DNA from: Pisaster brevispinus
Lineage: Eukaryota; Echinodermata; Asteroidea; Forcipulatida; Asteriidae
Direction of reading: 5' to 3'
Length of the DNA stretch: 64,000 bases
NCBI GenBank assembly: GCA_023634235.1
Contig: JAMKCF010000009.1
Location: 8,494,001-8,558,000 of the forward strand
The notes beneath the pieces were generated by a model that worked only from the letters and a program-made list of their open reading frames with translations, searched no databases and was not told where the DNA came from. Position numbers and translations under genes: made by a program. Of this stretch, positions 22,508-33,770 are shown one piece after another; position 1 is the stretch's first letter; each line of letters starts with the position of its first letter.

Positions 22508-24137
22508 GGTCTATTATAGCCTATTTTCCCTGAGGATGCATCACATTCACACATGTACGCGTATCTCTGATCTGCTTGTGGCTTAGCATAATTGAAGCCA
22601 TTGGTGGCGAGGCTAGGTAATCATTTGCTGAGATCATTTTTTTTTCATACAGATACTACCGGAAGGCCCCCTGATTTGAAGGTGTGCCGCGCCTTTCACC
22701 AGCTTTGGCTTGAACATTTTGCACCTCAAGCAAGTCAAAGACATCAATTTGACGCGCTGAATCGTTCAGGGGAAGTGTAGTGAAGTTTTCTTGGTGCAGT
22801 TTTTAGCTCAAGATAAAAAACCAACACATTATTCTTATCATAAAAGATGAGTTTAATTTGGTTTCACTCTTACACCTATAGGTAACACCAAATTAAATTC
22901 TTTATCCCTGATGCAAATATTAACATCTATTAAATGAAAGATGAGCTCATCAAAACTTCACTTTTATCTGATGTCAATATTACCTTGATATTCCTTGTTA
23001 GGATACAGACCTATTGCTAATGTGTCAGGTAGTTACACAGTGCACCATTTTGGAGTAATTCATGTCAGAAGGTATGGTGTGCACATTAGCGGTTTAGACA
23101 AGCACAGAAATGCACGCTAATGATACATTAACAAAGCAATTTTTGTGTGGTCCTCCTTAAAAGCGAATGATAACAACGTAGAGGAAAAAAGCAAAAAGGA
23201 AAACAACAATGTTTTAAGTCCCCTTTATTGAAAAGGCTTTAGAAAAGCTTTAAATAATGTTAGAGTGATTATCAAAGAGCCGGCAGTATCCATGTGAAGA
23301 AAATGTGGCAAGCACATCGTTATTAAAGTAGAACTAGAAACCGTGGCAAGAGATTGCCGCATAGCTAGAGCAGATTAAAACAAGCGGCAAATAGCAAGGA
23401 CAGTCGGATTAATTACTCTCTTGTTTTGACTCCCGGCAAGAAAATCAAGCCGATGATGGTGATGGTGATGATGATGAGTTATAGTAGTATATCCATAAAC
23501 CTGGCTTGGTAGTAAGTAGTTAGCGATGGAGAAAAACAAATAAATGAATTAAAAGAGTTGTGACCTGCTTCTTCCAAAAGGGCGTTACTTAATTTTGTGG
23601 AGCTTTAACTAAGCTTCCTTAACATGGTGTCGAGTATTATAGAATCTGAGACTCTTTTTTTCTTCAGGTGTCATCTTAATTCAATTCACTTAAAGAAACT
23701 CATCATTTTAGTTTTTACTTTTGTATTTAGACACTAAGTTGAGGGTTATGTCTAATTGCCACTATCGGTTGTATCGTTATTTTCAAATCTTTGTGTGCTT
23801 AAATATAACTCCATAATTTACAGTGTTATTAATACCACAATTGTTTTTTTACTCTGTATTTCTGAGTTGGAAAGGATGTCTCCAAAGCGCAGCCTGGGGA
23901 AATCTTGGCTTGATATGAGCCCCAAAAAAGTACGGCACTGGTGCCCAGGTGAACTAAGTTGGGCAAGGCAAATGTGCCTACTGCGTTTCAAAGGAAAACT
24001 CCTGTTTTGTGCATGGATTGGAAACAAATTATTTTCTTTCATCCATGAATTATGATTACACAAATGCACACTATTGTTGTTCTATTGTTCCCTTTTCTGA
24101 AGAATTCCCCTGTGGGGTCCAAATTGAATAAAGAATA

Positions 24138-24182
24138 CCTTTGTGGGGTCCATTGTTCCGTTGTGTTTTGGACCCCACAAGG
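24138..24182. repeat. Short hairpin with GGGGTCC arms
   Basis: CCTTTGTGGGGTCC (24138) faces GGACCCCACAAGG (24170-24182) across an 18-nt spacer. A third copy of TGTGGGGTCC lies at about 24111. It sits just left of the R2 copy at 24196 and may belong to a neighbouring element. Confidence 0.75.
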
Positions 24183-24195
24183 ACCCATGCATATG

Positions 24196-24712
24196 CACAC
24201 AGCTCCTTGTCATTTGATCGGCGGAACATACACTGCATGTCATCCTTTTCTTTTGCTATGTATACCCCTACGACATTGCAAAAATTTAATATAGGAGTCC
24301 TACATGCGTATGGATAATTATAGGAAGCTTCGGACACTTCGCAATTCAATTCAAAAATATCGCTACCCGCTTGTTTGTCCAAACGAAGCAAGATGTCATA
24401 GTGGACAAGGTTGGTGTCTAAATGGAGTCGCCCACGTTGTTTAGAAGGGGATTTTAGAGTCTGGGGTTGATGACTTTCCATGTTTATGTGTTTATAGTGT
24501 GAACAAATTTCAAATGACAAGGATCTATGAGTGAGTTACATAAAACAAATTTTGAGTGCATTTCTTCCGTGCATTGTCGCAGATTATAATCTGGCCTTCC
24601 CATTTTACTCAGCTTTTGCCTCGTGAAGTTGAATAGTCCCGATTTCACCTTGTAATTATATTCTGCGACAATGCACTCATATGCATTCAATATTTGTATA
24701 TTCTATGAAGCA
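24196..24712 (-). mobile_element. R2 family non-autonomous element, copy 2
   Basis: Read on the minus strand it begins with the same GTGCATTGTCGCAGAATATA end as copy 1, with the second hairpin arm near 24570-24590. It continues through TCCTTGTCATTTGAAATTTG and the GGACTCCTA core to a TTTGATCGGCGGAACA-like far end. A 149-codon minus frame overlaps it but is not shared by other copies. Confidence 0.8.
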
Positions 24713-24730
24713 ATTCAGAGGGTCTACAAG

Positions 24731-24828
24731 TTGAAGTCTCACTAGACGTCAAAGTGCTCCTCTCGATTCATGAAAATTTAAAGGAATAAATCACTTGGAA
24801 AGCCCGTCTTAAATTTGGAATAAATGTA
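24731..24828 (+). repeat. R5 dispersed repeat, copy 2
   Basis: Same block order as at 17976 (TTGAAGTCTCACTAG, TTCATGAAAATTTAAAGGAA, GGAAAGCCCG, TTTGGAATAAATG). It lies 20 bp from the R2 copy, so the two may have been joined in one event. Confidence 0.75.
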
Positions 24829-26596
24829 TGCAGGCACTGAAAGGAGTTGAGCTTGCCCTGAAAGAGGCTGTGCAGTGTGCTTCTAGTACGCTGCTTCCAG
24901 AACATTCCCCATTCCCCCTCTTTCCACGGTTCACCGGTAATCAAGGACCCTTCATAGGAGCTTGTAATATGAGATGTGAATTTCTTAACAGGCCCTCTTG
25001 TATGCTACTCCAAGCAATGAACCCCCTCCCCCATCTCCCCATGGTACCTCTCACTGCTTACTCCTTGTCCCTGTAGGAATGCAAGCTGACACATTAAATA
25101 AGGTTTGAATAAGGTGACAACAACGTTGTACATCAACCATTTTTGAAAGGGTAAGTTCATTCACACCCTCAAATTTTAAATAAACAAACAAGATCACCAT
25201 GAATATGTATTTTCCCTTTTACTAAAAGCAGGTCACAACAATTGAAATGTTCCCAGCAGCAAATGCTAGCAGTGCAAAATAAAATATATATATTATAAAC
25301 AACTTGAGATCCAAAAACAGACCCAGACTTTTCTGCGAGGCAGCTTTCCATGGTTTCCATGGCCTCTTGGAATGCTCCCTGACTGCTGTCCCTGTAAAGG
25401 AATATATTTAGGGGTTTGGTCAACACAGGCATCAGACTGAAATTGAAGAGAGAACAAAAATGCAAACAAATATCCTCAACGTAATATCCATCACTGAGCT
25501 CAAGTCTGAAGACACAAAATCCCGCTAAAATGCAGGCTTTCATTTAAAAATAACTACAACATTATATATACCCCTTGGCATTTGCATTTTTATCCGTTAA
25601 GCTATAAAACACGGACAAAAACCTTGGAAGGATCTTTGAGACTTTGGGGGCTGTACATAGTATAAGGGAATGTTTACGGTATGATCCAAAATAGTTCAGA
25701 ACTACTCTTCTTTGGGGGGAAAAAAGATTATTGAAAAAGACATGTGCGTACCTCACCCCATAATGCCACACCGACATCCATAATATCTTTAAGGGACACA
25801 GTGGCATTGTACGGCTATTTAGGCTAAAAATTGACCCAACTATGACTCTAAAGGTCATCCAGGAGTACAGTAGAACAGAAAATCATGGTTTTTATCAAAA
25901 GAACACAGATATAGTTGTGAAGGATGGACATAACAAGCTTTAAGGTTGGAGGTGAAGATACAAGTTTAATGTTACAGCTACACAAGGTTATGAAACGTAT
26001 AAACTACTCTTTGGAAGAAATAATGACTCTGAAAACAACCAGTACTTTTATGAGTCATCATTTCTCCCGAGAAGAGATTATATAACTGCATGGTTTATAA
26101 CAATACGGTAATAATAGATATCAAATGTGCACAGCAGTGCTGAGAAGACTACCAGGGGAGAATTGGCTCGATAAAATGTTCGTCTCCTTGATTTAAAGGT
26201 TGAACGTGCCATACAGAATGCACAGTCAAACTGATACAAGCACTTTATTTTTGTGGGGATGATAATGAAAATGCTTCTGTCTGTACTGTTTTGAAAAAAA
26301 TAATGGAGAACTTTGGACAATTCTGTAGATGTTTGGAAACATTGTGAAACCTTTTAAAGTAAGAACTGATCAAACCCGAGTGTCTAAAATTATAACAATA
26401 CAAATCAATTAAAATGTTTACCTTTATTATACTTCAAGGGGCCTTTCCACACATTCTTTCCTATTTTACTTTATGAATATTTTACATATCTTTATGTGTA
26501 TACAGCCATGTAATTTGAGCGTCGGGTTTCGATGTTGAGCTATTTTCAAAATGTGAAAACAAATCTCCTTTAATTTGATTTGCAACAAATTCTTAC

Positions 26597-26697
26597 CATT
26601 TCCTCTCTTGATTAATTTGGGCTGGCCCAGCTCCACATAGAAGTTTTCTTCCTTCTCGTATTCCTCATCATCGATGATGGAAACCTCAATGAATTTC
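26597..26697 (-). CDS. Na+/Ca2+ exchanger (NCX/SLC8), exon A: part of CBD2 (first exon in the window)
   Basis: This 101-bp exon follows a strong pyrimidine tract and CAG ending at 26698. It has one base, 33 codons and one base, then GTAAGA. The frame reads KFIEVSIIDDEEYEKEENFY, then VELGQPKLIKRGN. IDDEEYEK...LGEP is the signature strand/loop of NCX Calx-beta domains. The Asp/Glu cluster supplies Ca2+-coordinating or neighbouring acidic residues in CBD2. The upstream exon must end in two bases of an Arg codon (AG plus G) and was not found in the window. In mammals this block lies inside the very large exon 2; here it is a small separate exon. Exit phase matches exon B. Confidence 0.88.
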
Positions 26698-27395
26698 CTG
26701 AAGAAGAAGAAAAATGAAACAAAAAACCCTGAATAAATGAATGAGGTTTATCAGAGAAATTATGAAATAATAAAAATGAAAAGATCAACAGATAACTTTG
26801 TACATCAAAACCAGGAACTGAATTTTCATCATTTTCGGATCCTATGCTAATCTCATGGGGGCGGAGATATTGAAATTGAATGAAGAAGCACAGAATGTGA
26901 GAAACACTGATGCATATACTTGAATCCTCGTAGGTTTCAATCCCACCCAGGTCAACAAGTGAATTAGGTTTCCAGTCTTCATCCAAACAGTTCCCATCAA
27001 GTTATCAGGCGTTCTTGTTCTACTTTCTAGATCCAAAATTGAGTTATATTGTATCCGGGAGGACAATCGTAGTGATCAGAGCTGGTGTTTGTACAGGGAC
27101 GGCCTATGCTTTATCAATAAGAAAGATCATGCTAGGCGCCAACGACACTACCCTGACATTAAACCCACTTATATCTCAGCCACCTGGGTTAGTCCCATGC
27201 TGCAATACTTCAAGTGTGAGGGCTAGGCCTACAGCTAGCCTGGGAGGTTAGTTTGCGGTTCTTGCAGGCGGGCTGGCTGGCAGAGTGTGCGCTTGCGGTC
27301 AAGTGGCTACTTGGTAAAAGGAATTGTGGGAGTTGCCATAAGAAAGAGTTTCAGCTTTGCATGACCATCATGTGATGCCATCATGGGCACATGGG

Positions 27396-27481
27396 AGGAC
27401 TGGACTGATCTAGGGTAGACTGGAATGGACTGGAATAGACTGGACAACGTCAGACTGTAACTGATGACTGGAATAAACCAG
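27396..27481. repeat. Degenerate GACTGGAATA tandem repeat
   Basis: GACTGGACTG, GACTGGAATG, GACTGGAATA, GACTGGACAA and GACTGGAATA units lie in a row with spacers. This is a small, decayed minisatellite. Confidence 0.75.
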
Positions 27482-28940
27482 ACTATAGTCTACACTATAA
27501 TATTGAAATGTAAATAACCGCAAAAAGTTGAGATTAAGAAAGAATAGAGCAGAGAAAGAGACCCAAAAAAGTAGCGAACTTGATATATTTGACTCAAATG
27601 GTCTGTACTAGACTTAACAAAACTGAACGGTTTGCCGTGAATATGTGTGGGACCAGTCTTTAAATAGGCTAAACTATGAAATCTGGATTGTCAAAAACTT
27701 AAGACTGGGCCTACATTCTCTTTTAACTTGAACCGAATGCTTGATTTCACTTCATAATGATAAGACATGAACCACTAGCTTGGAACAGGTAGACCTCTTG
27801 CTGAATTATTCCTTAATCACGGGTAGTGTGATACTACTCCAACTGTAACAATTAGAACAGTCCACAGTGTTACACCCTAGTTATCACACACACATCCACA
27901 GATATCACGCACTGGTGAACTCTCCCTGTGGTGCCACAGGCACAGTAGACCTTTGGGGATATTATCATTTAATGCAGGCCTGGAATTTCAAAAGGGTAAA
28001 AAGGAGAACATCATCCCCCATTGCCTTGATAACGACTTTAAAAATACTCCACTAGATTTTAATTTTTTCAAATATGGAAGTGCCTGGAGAAAAGTAGATT
28101 TGGCATGTACCTGTAGTGTAAGAATAAACAAGTCTGGGTGTGTTTCAAATGCATTCATTATCCAGCACCATTCTAAGGTTTCTTGCTCACTTTATTTATC
28201 AGGGTGTTTGGAACTATGAATTTAATAAAGATGGACAATTCAGGTTATTACCAATTAGCATAAAATTCTTGTTCCTAATTTGTCTTCTTCTTCTCCTTCT
28301 TTTTGTTATTATTTTACTGGTTTGTGAAACATTGCAGTTGTAGCCAAACGTTAATTTGGGACAATGTATACATCAAAATAGAAACGGACATATTACAAAT
28401 ACTCACTTTATAGTGAAAAACATATAAACCAATAACATTTGATCAATGGCTGCATTGTACCTTGAAAATTTTGTCTCAAAGTCTGAGTTCACACAACACC
28501 ATAGAAAAACAACATGTATGCAGCACCCACCCCACCCCCACAAGGGTCCTGCATATTTCTAGACAAATGACCTTTTTAAATCAAATGTGAAAGATAAAAA
28601 TTGCACTCAATAATTCAAAAGGTTAAACACTTTTAAAGCTGGCGCAAAAACATCCTACACATCCAAAATTAATCATTGACCTTCCATGGTCAGTCATCAG
28701 CACAGGGCTTGATGTACTGACATGCTGCTTACTGGCGGGTTAATCTGTTTATGGGGTTGAATGTCTGCACTAGTAGCATTTAGCTGTATGGTAACATTAA
28801 GTGGACAAATCCTAAGGAATGTCAAGCACCAGTACAAAATTCATAACCCTTGAAATACACTAATAGAGAAAAAAGCACATGTACTTGTAACTGCATGTTA
28901 CACTGATGGCCAAAGTGTACTTCTGTCTCATGGCTTGGTC

Positions 28941-29055
28941 GCAATTTCATAGAGCTGCTTAAGCACAAAAAGTAGCTAGGCACAATGAAGTTATGCTTAC
29001 CAGAAAATCATTAGGTAATATTTGCTGCTTAAGTAGTTCTGTGAAATTGGGCCCT
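28941..29055 (+). mobile_element. R1 foldback element, copy 2 (short)
   Basis: It runs from GCAATTTCATAGAGCTGCTT to GTGAAATTGGGCCC, with TTATGCTTACCAG inside. It is about 115 bp and looks like an internally deleted copy. Confidence 0.8.
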
Positions 29056-29095
29056 GGCTTGGACCAATGTCGTTTAAAAAAATACATACCTCTTG

Positions 29096-29260
29096 TGTTA
29101 AGCAGAAAATGGTGCTTAGCAAGTTTTAATGCATAGCAGAAAATAGCAGGGAACCAGTCACAAACAAGCAAATTATTTATGTGCTAAGTAATTTTGTGTG
29201 CTTAACCAGTTTAATGAAATCAGCATTTTAAGCGCAGCGCTGTGATAAATTGAGCCCTGG
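29096..29260 (+). mobile_element. R1 foldback element, copy 3 (degenerate)
   Basis: It has TTAAGCAGAAAATGG, AGCAGGGAACCAGTCACAAA and TGATAAATTGAGCCC. The left end is lost. It lies 40 bp from copy 2. Confidence 0.65.
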
Positions 29261-29692
29261 AGTCCCTGGACCCAATGCTAACCACACAAAGTAAGCTTAC
29301 ATTACAAAACAAAAATAGTCGTGTCACATTGATTGTGACTGATGGTTTCTGCTACTTCTTGCTTAGCAAAAAAGTATTCAGCACAGTGAATGTACTTCAA
29401 TGCCAGTAGCAGAAGTTTTTACAAGTTTTGGACACAGGTACATGCTGGAGTATGTATGTACAGTTGCTTCTCATCAATGGGAGGTCCATCGGACTGGTCC
29501 CTTTTCCTTGTATCATCCAAACCACAAACCGCCATGTGACATTCTCAAGCTTTGGCACATTGTAACGATATTGTTTAAAGGTAGAGGATATCATCCGGGG
29601 AAAAAAATATGCTAGTTTGAAGAACTTCAAAGAATGCTTTGCTCTCCTGTGGCGGCATTTGTAAAGATTCAAATTAACATTTTCTTAATACA

Positions 29693-29750
29693 GAAGTGCC
29701 CTTTACAAGGGGAGCTGTGCACCATCAAGAACGAAGTCCAAGGCCTGTAA
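29693..29750 (+). repeat. R7 repeat fragment, copy 1
   Basis: AGTGCCCTTTACAAGGGGAG and CAAGAACGAAGTCCAAGGCC parallel the last part of the longer copy at 45505 (AGTGCCCCTTACTAGAGGAA ... CAAGAGCAAAGTTCAAGGC). Confidence 0.5.
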
Positions 29751-29860
29751 GCAGCAACTTTTCAAATGTTAATGAGGGGCTCCAATGTCCAATTCAGTTT
29801 TGTAATCCACTCATTTTTCAACAGATAGGGTCCTTATGAAATTGGGGGGAAAAGTTACAA

Positions 29861-30096
29861 GTTTCACTTTAAAATGGTGTAAAATGCCGCTGTGTTTCAT
29901 ACCCTTCCAGTGAACATTTGTCAAAATTCAAACAAGTTCCATGACATCACACTTTATATATATGATGTGTACATTTTTGTGCAGAAAATTTTCAGTTCAT
30001 TCCTGATTTTTGACGGACCTTTCGACGTCATGTTTCAAATTTCGCTCTGAATGCGTGCAAAATAGAGTGACATTTTACACCATTTTAACGTGAAGC
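29861..30096. mobile_element. 236-bp element with 26-bp inverted ends
   Basis: GTTTCACTTTAAAATGGTGT (29861) faces ACACCATTTTAACGTGAAGC (to 30096). A core of 18 bp, TTAAAATGGTGTAAAATG, is perfect. The interior is non-coding and includes TTTTTGACGGACCTTTCGAC. It could be a MITE; no clear target-site duplication was seen. Confidence 0.6.
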
Positions 30097-30839
30097 TAGA
30101 GACTTCTCTCCACTTTCATGAGGACATTGTACTGGAAAATGAGAGCATCACAAAACTAGATTTGACCTTGGGGCCCGTCTTTAACCTTTCAGCAGCTCAT
30201 GTCTCCTGCACAATGCATTTGACATCACAGTGTACCTTGTGGAAAGTACTCCCTAAAAGGCTCCATTCTACAGTTGTGATAAATGACAATTATTGCAATG
30301 GCTTAATTGTTTGAAACAAATACCTCAATTCTAACCCCTCTTTGCTATTTTTACTGCTGAAGAACTATTGAGAAAGAAATAAACATACGTCATGTTCGTT
30401 TTAAAATTAAGCAATAATTATGGTGTGAAGGCCGACCGAGCGAGAACTTAATGTCAGTCTGGGGGAGAAGCCTGCCCCCATCTTGCGTAAATAACGGCTG
30501 AAATAACACTAAGGATATCAGAGACACACGAGGAGGGTCAGTAGACATGATTGATGAGGGAGAGTAGGAGGGAAATATCAGCTCTTTCTAAAGTTCAAAT
30601 TGTAATAGGAGAAAACTGACCAGGCATTTACTGATATATTCCAAATTAAAAAATACACAGAAAGGTTATTTTAGAACAGATTCCTACTGGATCACATGAT
30701 GCATATCAAAGAAAACTCATCCCGAAGTTAGGACTTTGCTTAAACCCTTCTATATTTAAATTTAAAAAAATGTAATAAAATATATGTATTAATTTTACTT
30801 GGTTATTTGTAGTGTGTTGTCATTTAGCCTAATTTGAAA

Positions 30840-30915
30840 AAAGACTCAGTTAGGGTCAAAACATGAAGCAATTAACAATTTCCTTTTGGTTGGTAAGCAG
30901 TTTGCAGTAGCCCAT
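30840..30915 (+). repeat. R4 dispersed repeat, copy 1
   Basis: TTTTGGTTGGTAAGCAGTTT then GCAGTAGC, preceded by GGGTCAAAACATGAAGC. Related to 42604 and, inverted, 58065. Confidence 0.6.
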
Positions 30916-31732
30916 TCTTACTTTTGTGAAAAAATATAATACAAATAATAGTAAATAAATAAACAAATACAATGAAGGAAAGATTACTTTCTGATAATGT
31001 ATCCAACCTACCTAAATCAAAAGAAGGTCTAAATTTGTCTTACCCTTTGTCACTTCATTCTGAGTTTTACCCTCTCAGTAACAAAAACATCCAGATAATT
31101 ATAGAGTAACTAAACAATTACACACACACACATTAATAATTTGTACAAAATGCAGGGGAGCAGCTCCTTTCTACCCACTCCTTTTCCCAGATAATCCGCT
31201 TTCTTCTGACCCGGCCTTTTTATTCTCCAGTTCTAAGTGTCGTTTGGTTTTAAGTGCAATTTTTAACTGCTTATTGTATCAGATTTGCTGATTAAAGCAA
31301 ATAGTTCATAAAATTTGTTGATTAAAGCAAGTAGTTCATAGTTTTTTTCATATTTGCATCAAATTTTATTTTATCCCGAAGTGCAGGATTTATAATTATC
31401 AACAGTCAACAAAAAAATATTAGTTTCATTCTTAAATCTTACTGGTTATAAAGTTCATATCAATAACAACCCTTCACAGAAATATTGAAGTCTAAAAAAC
31501 ACTATCTTATCCGAGAAAATAGCAATTGAAGACTCTACAAAATCACCATTGCTTATTTAGCAATTATTGGAAATAAGCCCCATAATACACAAAATCCCTG
31601 ACAAAATTTAAAACCCCCTTTTTTTGTAAAATTAAATAGGACCACCTATTTCGATGACTTTTTCATAGGTTGAAAGTTAGAAGTTTGAAATCTAATTTAC
31701 TCTAATCACCCCCTAAAAAACAAAAAAACCCA

Positions 31733-31735
<3 letters not shown>

Positions 31736-31765
<30 letters not shown>

Positions 31766-31805
31766 AACAAACAAACAAACAAACAAAACAAAACAAACAA
31801 AAAAC
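31736..31805. repeat. (CAA)n / (CAAA)n low-complexity tract
   Basis: Runs of ACA and CAAA units about 70 bp long. No minus-strand retroposon body could be tied to it. Confidence 0.9.
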
Positions 31806-33106
31806 CCACCAAAACCACCAAAACAAATCTTCAACTGATACAATTTGTTTATGTGCAAAGTGGGGGGCTGATGGGCATAAATAAACCAACCTCCTCTCAA
31901 AATGATGCTCCCAAATTTCTTGACAAAGACTCTGATAGCATAAGAATGATTAACAGGAATTACCAAGGATGAGGACTAATACAGACGCCATGGGGAATTA
32001 CTGCTCTACGTGTAATAATCACTGTCTTATCGTTAGTCCCAGAGCGTGATGGTTTAACTCCACACTCTATTGCGCTTCAACAAACACTCCCCATAAAGAA
32101 AAACAATTAGAATAAAGAAACAAGTCAAAAATACCAAGAGGTTTTTGGGCTGAGAGCCCGAACATCTAAAAAAAAAAAAAAAACATGAAGAAAAACAGAT
32201 ACGTACTTGCAACCTTACAAGACGCTGGAAATGTCAATATATTCACATACAAGTGTGCGTCTGTGAAACTGAGATGAATGCTTGAGCCTGGGTGTACAGG
32301 CTCATGTCTAACTGTCAGTAGGTTGGGGGGCTAAGCTTGGGTGTTTGTAAGAATCCAGCGCAATGACGGCTTCAGGGGCCTTTAAGATGACGAGTGTGAA
32401 ACTTATAAATAAATCTTCCAGTGGAATCACAAAGTGTTTGGGGGGTCAGGCGTGGATTTGGGGCAATGTATGCTGAAAATGCAATAGTCATCAATCAAAG
32501 TGTATACATATGCATGAGAAGCTAAATAAACATGTTACTGTTGTTGCAACATTGAACTACGTGTAATGGACTGCCAGTTAGCCCCAGTAGGAATCTTGCT
32601 GTGTAGTACACAGAGACATCATAGTCTCAAGTGGCGAGTGTCGACTGGTGCAGGATGGACAAGTTTCCTGGCTCCATAATTTAAATCTTTCCCGTAAGAA
32701 GCTACTAATCTCACCTCATAAATAATCCAGGGCCCCAATACATATTACAGGGCCTGGCTTTGGACTTCAAAATATTCTGCTCTCATCTGTCATTTTTGTA
32801 AAAATAATCCTGCTCTCAGTGCTAAAAAAAAAAGGCAGTGAACTTTAAGCACTATTCGTCACTCAAGCCTACTACATGTGCAGGCGATTATGTAAAATTT
32901 ATCACGCTTGCACCTACGGCGGCCTTGAGCATCAGCATCTTATTTTGAAAATAGAAATGGGGGATTCAGCTGAGGAATATTAGATGAGCTTCTTGTGTAC
33001 AACTTGTAGGAAAGTCACCACCATTGCATAATGGCTGCCCAACAAGATTATGACAACACAGTTTTTAGTGGCCCTGTCGATAAGGTCCTTTGCGAAAACG
33101 CTGCCT

Positions 33107-33200
33107 GGGCTTGGGCTCTGGGCTTAGGCTCCGTGAACTTCCGGTACATCAGGGCTTCAAACAGGTAGACGGAGCCTAAAAATGGGCCAAAGCCCAAGCC
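33107..33200 (+). mobile_element. R6 family inverted-repeat element, copy 2
   Basis: GGGCTTGGGCTCTGGGCTTA and GGCTCCG face CGGAGCCTAAAAATGGGCC and AAAGCCCAAGCC. The middle has GGTACATCAGGGCTTCAAAC, matching copy 1 read on its minus strand. The whole 94-bp unit folds. Confidence 0.75.
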
Positions 33201-33498
33201 GTGATATTAACACAACCATCCTTTGCCTAACTTGCGCAAGTGTACTTGTATGAGCTGATTGAGAGGGGACTAGCAAAACGATAATCTTGAGAACTGCATG
33301 GATTAGTTCCCGAAAATGACTGACCAAAGATAAAAGATGAATATTTGATGAACAAATCCTGGTGCCATAAACATGTACAAAATATTCAGCCATGGACTGT
33401 AAATGGGCTAAAACTAGAAGCTTCTCACAAGTAAGTTTCAAAATACAGAGCTAAGAAAACAAAGTTCTAACTCTGAAAATGGGGTCAGCCTAATATCC

Positions 33499-33770
33499 AG
33501 GGCCCAATTTCATAGAGCTGCTTAACGGCCGATTTTGTGCTTGCTGTGCAATTTCCATTTCATTGCACTGCTAACTGTATGCACATGAAAAAGCATGCTT
33601 ACCTTCCGGTGCTTACTGTATTACAATGCAAATCCATGGTGAACGCGCAAGATGGCTGCCTAATTTTCTTGCTAACCTGTGAAATACGCTTACGCTTAAG
33701 CACATTTTTCTGCAATAGTTAGCACAAAAATTTGCTTACCGTTCAGCAGCCCTATGAAATTGGGCCCAGG
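33499..33770 (+). mobile_element. R1 foldback element, copy 4
   Basis: AGGGCCCAATTTCATAGAGC at the left and GCCCTATGAAATTGGGCCCA at the right. The 272-bp unit has well-kept ends and an interior unlike other copies (ATGGTGAACGCGCAAGATGG). This suggests the family keeps its ends while replacing its core. Confidence 0.85.

Larger units (their letters stand above)
15998..26596 (-). other. NCX intron A-B (10.6 kb)
   Basis: The donor (GGAAATG then GTAAGA) is at 26596 and the acceptor (TTTGCAG) ends at 15998. In vertebrate NCX genes the corresponding interval holds alternatively spliced exons, so cassettes may hide here. I found none with both phase and homology. It contains R1, R2 (two copies), R5 (two copies) and TIR elements, a SINE fragment and simple repeats. 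Confidence 0.8.

Noticed and set aside
24071..24520. 149-codon minus frame
   Set aside because: It lies across the R2 element and the GGGGTCC hairpin, and the other R2 copies do not keep the frame.
25310..25400. Minus-strand segment with an acceptor-like CTTTACAG and frame DSSQGAFQEAMETMESC, as a candidate alternative NCX exon
   Set aside because: Its frame does not match the phase required between exons A and B, no good donor follows, and it resembles no NCX cassette I know.
31706..31966. Minus frame rich in Phe, Val and Leu
   Set aside because: Translation of (CAA)n/(CAAA)n simple repeat.
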